Of a DNA stretch of 64,000 nucleotides, positions 59,880 to 64,000 are shown in pieces. The stretch comes from Stenopsyche tienmushanensis (taxonomy: Eukaryota; Arthropoda; Insecta; Trichoptera; Stenopsychidae). The stretch is taken from the NCBI GenBank assembly GCA_008973525.1, contig WACJ01000104.1, forward strand, positions 248,001-312,000. Direction: 5' to 3'. Numbering within the stretch: the first letter of the stretch is position 1; each line of letters starts with the position of its first letter. The notes beneath the pieces were generated by a model, which saw only the letters and a list, made by a program, of their open reading frames with translations, was not told the origin of the DNA and searched no databases. The translations under genes and the position numbers were made by a program.

Positions 59880-60010
59880 GTGTACATGGGGCCAAAGCAG
59901 GGGTTCCCAATTTGGAGTAACTGCATTCCCAGGGAATTTGTGGCGTGCAACGAAGAGCATTGAAAGTATTCCAAACACCACCGCAATTCAAGTTCTATTG
60001 CACCAGCAAT
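59880..60010 (+). repeat. Interspersed repeat of unknown class, copy 2
   Basis: Inverted relative to the copy at 58.5-58.7 kb. AGGGAATTTGTGGCGTGCAACGA is the matching block. No transposase or polymerase motif visible. Confidence 0.45.
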
Positions 60011-60189
60011 CAGCTTATCATAGATTCACCCTCTGCAAATCTATATTTAGTCGGGTGAGTCAACTGATGTTTCTAACCATCGTTGGTGCTGCAACTTTGC
60101 AGATTTTGCAGAACCATCCAAATGTGACGCCTAAACGTCTTAAACCTCCCCACTCTGATTTGTTCAAAATATATATTATTTTATTATAA

Positions 60190-61630
60190 AGGTCATCCAA
60201 ATACTTACTTTACATTAGAAGTAAGAATTTGCAAAATATAGCATTTACCAGTGAATTGCCAGTAAATGACCAGTGACGAGATATGAATTTATCCATGGAT
60301 ATTTGGTCGATATATACAAATGTAATTAATATTAAGACTTAAATCGATTAAAATGTATTCGAATATCGTAAAGGGTCATCCAAATGTGATGCCTGTGTGT
60401 AATGTTTTCTTGATTTGGATGACATGTAGCGCCTTCTTGCTGGAAATAGACATCAGATACATCAATTCGATTCAATTGTGGCCATAAAAAGTCAATCAAC
60501 ATTGATTGGCATTGGATTTACAGCCGGAATCATCGATGAATTTGACTGGTTCATTCTGGTTAAAAAATTGATTTTTAAGAAACTATTATTGATCTATGAT
60601 CTTTTTAGAATGTTCACTTTGAACAGTTTTGGCGAAATCTATTGAGTATTATCAAGATATGGAAGGCTTATAATCGAATCGAAGACTTATTTGGATCGAC
60701 AGCTGCTCACATGTCCCCCATGCTTAAATTATAAATACAATTCCGAGAACATAATGTGTATGAATGTTGTTATATTGTTTGTAATGTAACCATACAATGA
60801 TTGTGGGAAAAAATAATGAATCGATCATGTGGAAAGACGTCGTAAACAGTAATAGAATTGTTGGAATTGACAATATGGAAAATTTTATTATCATATTTTT
60901 CATTTAAATACACACTCCCCTGACTTAGACAACAGTCCTCTGTATAGATTTCCAGAAAATGCTCAATATTTCCTAAAGCAATAGAAATATTTTTGGTTTG
61001 TCTGTGGTTTTTTGGGCTTTCTCATTCCTTCGTTTCGTTTGAGGCCCTCCGGTTCTTATCGTATGATTTAAATGGAAGAAAAGTGTAGAATTCGATTCTT
61101 GCCCACTCCCCATTGTCTTCCATACCTGAACCAGAGTATAAAATGCAAAGCAATGGACACGATACGCTGAAGTCACATATGGACATTAATTTCCTTTGAT
61201 GACAATCATCGAGAACTTTCATAAATGGAAATTTGTCCAACAGCAGCAGATCTCCGAAGACAGCTGACGAATCCGGCCGAAGATGATGAATTGCATCGTC
61301 CGAGTGATAACAACCAAGGCATTTGCGATGCATCACTCCAAACGTCTGCCGGCAATCTTCATAATGAGTCTCATTTGTGGTACTGTTATTCATCATGCCT
61401 GTACACCAATGAAGCAAATGTTTGACCATATTTGGTCACAAAGTGGCTGATTCTCGTAATGTCGCGCCTCGTTGCCTAAATGGGAACTCACTCGACGAGA
61501 TAATAAATGGCCACAGAATCGGATACAAGTATATCAGATCATTGTTACGGGCGAAACAGACTTGCGGACTCCAATTATCTGATGAAGCCATTTAGCAATG
61601 GGATCGAATTAGATCAGGGCGATTATGAAA
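60190..61630. other. Gene-free stretch
   Basis: It includes a 135-codon minus-strand open frame (61429-61022) without any recognisable motif and with Cys/His-rich patches. It could be eroded LINE sequence, but I cannot support it as a gene. Confidence 0.4.
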
Positions 61631-61639
61631 TTCAATTAG

Positions 61640-62170
61640 CCAATACTGCGGAAGTTTTCAATGGATAAGATAACATATCTGAAGCGTTGCAATATAACAA
61701 AAGTCGAGCTAGATTCTACTCTGGGGGTTGCGTCTGTGATCGTAGAGATCATAAAAGCCCCCGGGTATGATTTTTTCGCCAATAATGCACCAAATTTGAG
61801 GAAAGAGTGTACACAAGGTCTGTGTGGCCAACCGGTCCGCATTTCGGATCGTTGACACGACAAATGAGCGCCTCCCGATCGGACACCACGCCAGAACATG
61901 TCCACAAAACATGGTATGCATCCATGAACGGATCTCTGCAGTACCCGTCTCAAGTACCCAAGTATCTATCATATAGATGGCGGTTACTGTTAAAAAAAAA
62001 ATACTATGATAGAAAGTGTCTAGAATACTACGTTGTTTCCGCAATTTTACAGATCAAAGAAAATGTCGCAAAAAGCCCTAAGGTTTGTATGTCCAATTGG
62101 TTCGCTTTTCGAACCGCTGATGAACGAGCGCCTCGCGAACGGATGTCATACCTACAGAATGAAGAGATGG
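61640..62170 (-). mobile_element. 3' ends of R1-like LINE, two adjacent copies
   Basis: 61640-61960 reads on the minus strand through HTMFCGHVLAWCP (Cys/His cluster) to a GPVGHTDLV-like end. 62040-62170 repeats part of the same block (CCAATTGGTTCGC, then AACGAGCGCCTC and GGATGTC). Both match the DNA of the 15.1 and 17.4 kb copies. Confidence 0.55.
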
Positions 62171-63489
62171 AGTCGGCGATTGATGGCTTTTTTGAGGAGT
62201 TAAGGTGTAGGCTATTTCTTTGTTAGGTCGGGTAGAGAGTCGTAGAGAGGCCCGAAAAACGTTAAGCCATAAAAATACTGATTTATTTGCAATTTTTCAG
62301 ACAGACAATGATCCCATCTGCGAGACTCCGATGGCGAGAACGATTGAGAGAATGCGACTTCTCTCATTAACGATCGACTTTATCCATCCGAATATATCAG
62401 TCTAAGCCCCCCTTTTCTCCTGCAAGGTAATTTCATCTGCCACCTGTGAATTATTATGATTATAGGCTTGAAAGCTGATAACACTTGACTTGACATATCG
62501 CCCATATTATTTCAAACTTTTTATATTATCTGCAGCTTATGTTGCGGGTGAGAGTTTTCAATTATTTTAAATAGGTTGCTATATTTTTCGTGGCGTGAGC
62601 TATCAGAAAAATTGCCAAGATGTTTGCAAAATTCTCATAGTTTTATTGCACCTTAACGCTCATAGCCGCAATGAATTAATATTAAATTTTGGAATGCCAA
62701 GAGCAGTAATCAATCTACTTTAGATTTGCTGACTCAGAAGTTTTAATTAAAATTACTTCAGAAGTCCAAATGCTCTTCTATGGATGGAGATTGTCAATTT
62801 TAAGATGAAAAAAAAAATGGTGAACGCAAAGAATAATTTATTGCCATTGTCATTTTTTATGCCATCATTGGAAAATCTCATTTTAGAGACAGTTCAAAAA
62901 TTAATTAATTGATAGAAATTTTAATAACACCCTGCATCGATCGGCTGATTCATCAAGACTGTCTGGCGCTTGTCTAGCAACTTCAAATATACTCTCAGAA
63001 GTTCACAACATTTTTATTAGTCGCTAAAAAATAATATCAATCAAGACGTTATTATCATTAGAGCAGTTTCCTTAACCCTTTGAATAGTGAGGTAATTTAA
63101 AATCGTCATAAACTTACATGCTATATTTGTATATCCGCCACTTTTCATCAGTATAAATCCTCTTATTTGTCAGGACCGTCGCAGCGTGTACGAAGCTTGT
63201 ACATAAATAAATAAACACTGTCGATAGCACACAATATTCGGTCATTTATTCAAGTAAACATAATCAATACACATGAAATCGATTAATTATATGAAGTACT
63301 TCGTCTCTGTCTTTGGTTTCCGAGCTCAACATGTAAGAATTCTATTTCTAAATCTACTAGCAACTATCTCACTAGCAGCATAAATTAGTAAAATAGATAA
63401 ATATATATTTATGGGTAGAGGAAAGTCTAGACTCCTTCACGACCACATTTGACGCGAGTCACCTATGTAAATTATCCCTTAATGGAGCT

Positions 63490-63630
63490 TCCGTGATCGA
63501 TTGCAGATCATAGAAAATGCCGGGAAAAGTCCTAAAAGAGAACGGAGTGGCCACAAGGTCTGTGTTCCAACCGGTCAGCTTTTCGGACCGCTGACATGAC
63601 GAATGAGCGCTGTTTATTGGTCCTGCAGAT
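63490..63630 (-). mobile_element. 3' end of R1-like LINE, short copy
   Basis: GATCATAGAAAATGCC, AGAACGGAGTGGCCACAAGG, then CCAACCGGTCAGC and GGACCGCTGACA align with the other copies. Very short. Confidence 0.5.
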
Positions 63631-63739
63631 TACGTTAAGTCTTAGAAGCTAAAAATGATTTGAATGCATTTCCACTTCAGCTGCATATTTGAATCATTTT
63701 TATCTCTATGGACCTGAAATGATGATCCACCAGGGCATA

Positions 63740-63890
63740 AATTAGCCATTTCTCATCATCAATTACAATGTTATTAAAAAATAGACTGTTTTTGTTGTGT
63801 TCGGTCAAAGAATGCAGTACCGATCCTACCCCATAACACCCATCCTATTCATTTTGCCGATGATTTTTTTGATGATCCCAATGGGATCCC
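63740..63890 (-). mobile_element. Mariner-like fragment
   Basis: CCTACCCCATAACACCCATCC is the inverse of GGATGGGTATTTATGGGGTAGG at 31.15 kb. AGCCATTTCTCATC is the inverse of GATGAGAAATGGCT at 31.29 kb. So it is a second copy of the element whose right end lies at 31.3 kb. Confidence 0.5.
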
Positions 63891-64000
63891 GGTATTTGCA
63901 TTAACACCTCAATTGTTTATCGTGAATGGCTAGACTAGATAAACGATTTTAGTGCATTGTTATCAAAATTCGTCCCATTCTCAATTCATCCTTTGTGCTT

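Noticed and set aside
61022..61429. 135-codon minus-strand frame rich in Cys and His
   Set aside because: The Cys/His spacing fits no zinc-finger or LINE cluster I know, and the neighbourhood is eroded repeat.

Overview
The window is nuclear DNA of an animal, most likely an insect. It has AT-rich intergenic sequence, spliceosomal introns with GT-AG ends, and metazoan housekeeping genes. It also carries dense decayed mobile DNA of types typical of arthropods: mariner, Tc1, pogo-like, piggyBac, Helitron-like, and R1-like and RTE-like LINEs. The order cannot be fixed from the sequence alone. Exon coordinates were worked out by hand from splice sites and reading-frame phase.

Layout. (1) 0.1-11.7 kb is a housekeeping cluster of two divergent gene pairs. 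A KIF20/Subito-type kinesin (minus, cut by the left edge) is head-to-head with ribosomal protein uL14/RpL23 (plus). The chaperonin subunit CCT5 (minus) is head-to-head with nascent-polypeptide-associated complex alpha (plus). (2) 14.2-24.0 kb holds one long minus-strand gene of 20 coding exons for a SPD-2/CEP192 centrosome protein; several of its introns carry MITEs and mariner relics. (3) 24.7-34.5 kb is a transposon graveyard: piggyBac, R1-like LINE, Tc1, mariner and pogo-type pieces. (4) 34.7-47.2 kb carries two same-strand C2H2 zinc-finger genes that are clearly paralogues, each with a GC-rich segment upstream. The one above the second gene is a striking CpG-rich block of about 2.4 kb. (5) 50.9-51.2 kb holds a small minus-strand gene of unknown or possibly FAM104-like identity. 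(6) 51.3-64.0 kb is gene-free and full of LINE and mariner fragments.

The genes are not an operon. Functionally they are translation and folding factors (RpL23, NAC-alpha, CCT5), cell-division factors (kinesin, SPD-2) and probable transcription factors (the zinc-finger pair).

The most interesting observations are: three separate one-base +1 frame breaks in otherwise intact reading frames (SPD-2 and both zinc-finger genes); the CpG-rich block at the second zinc-finger gene; a piggyBac-type MITE family with TTAA target sites plus two decayed piggyBac transposase tails; a GC-AG intron and a MITE-filled intron in SPD-2; and repeated dispersal of only the 3' end of an R1-like LINE. I found no evidence of a wholly new multi-gene system.
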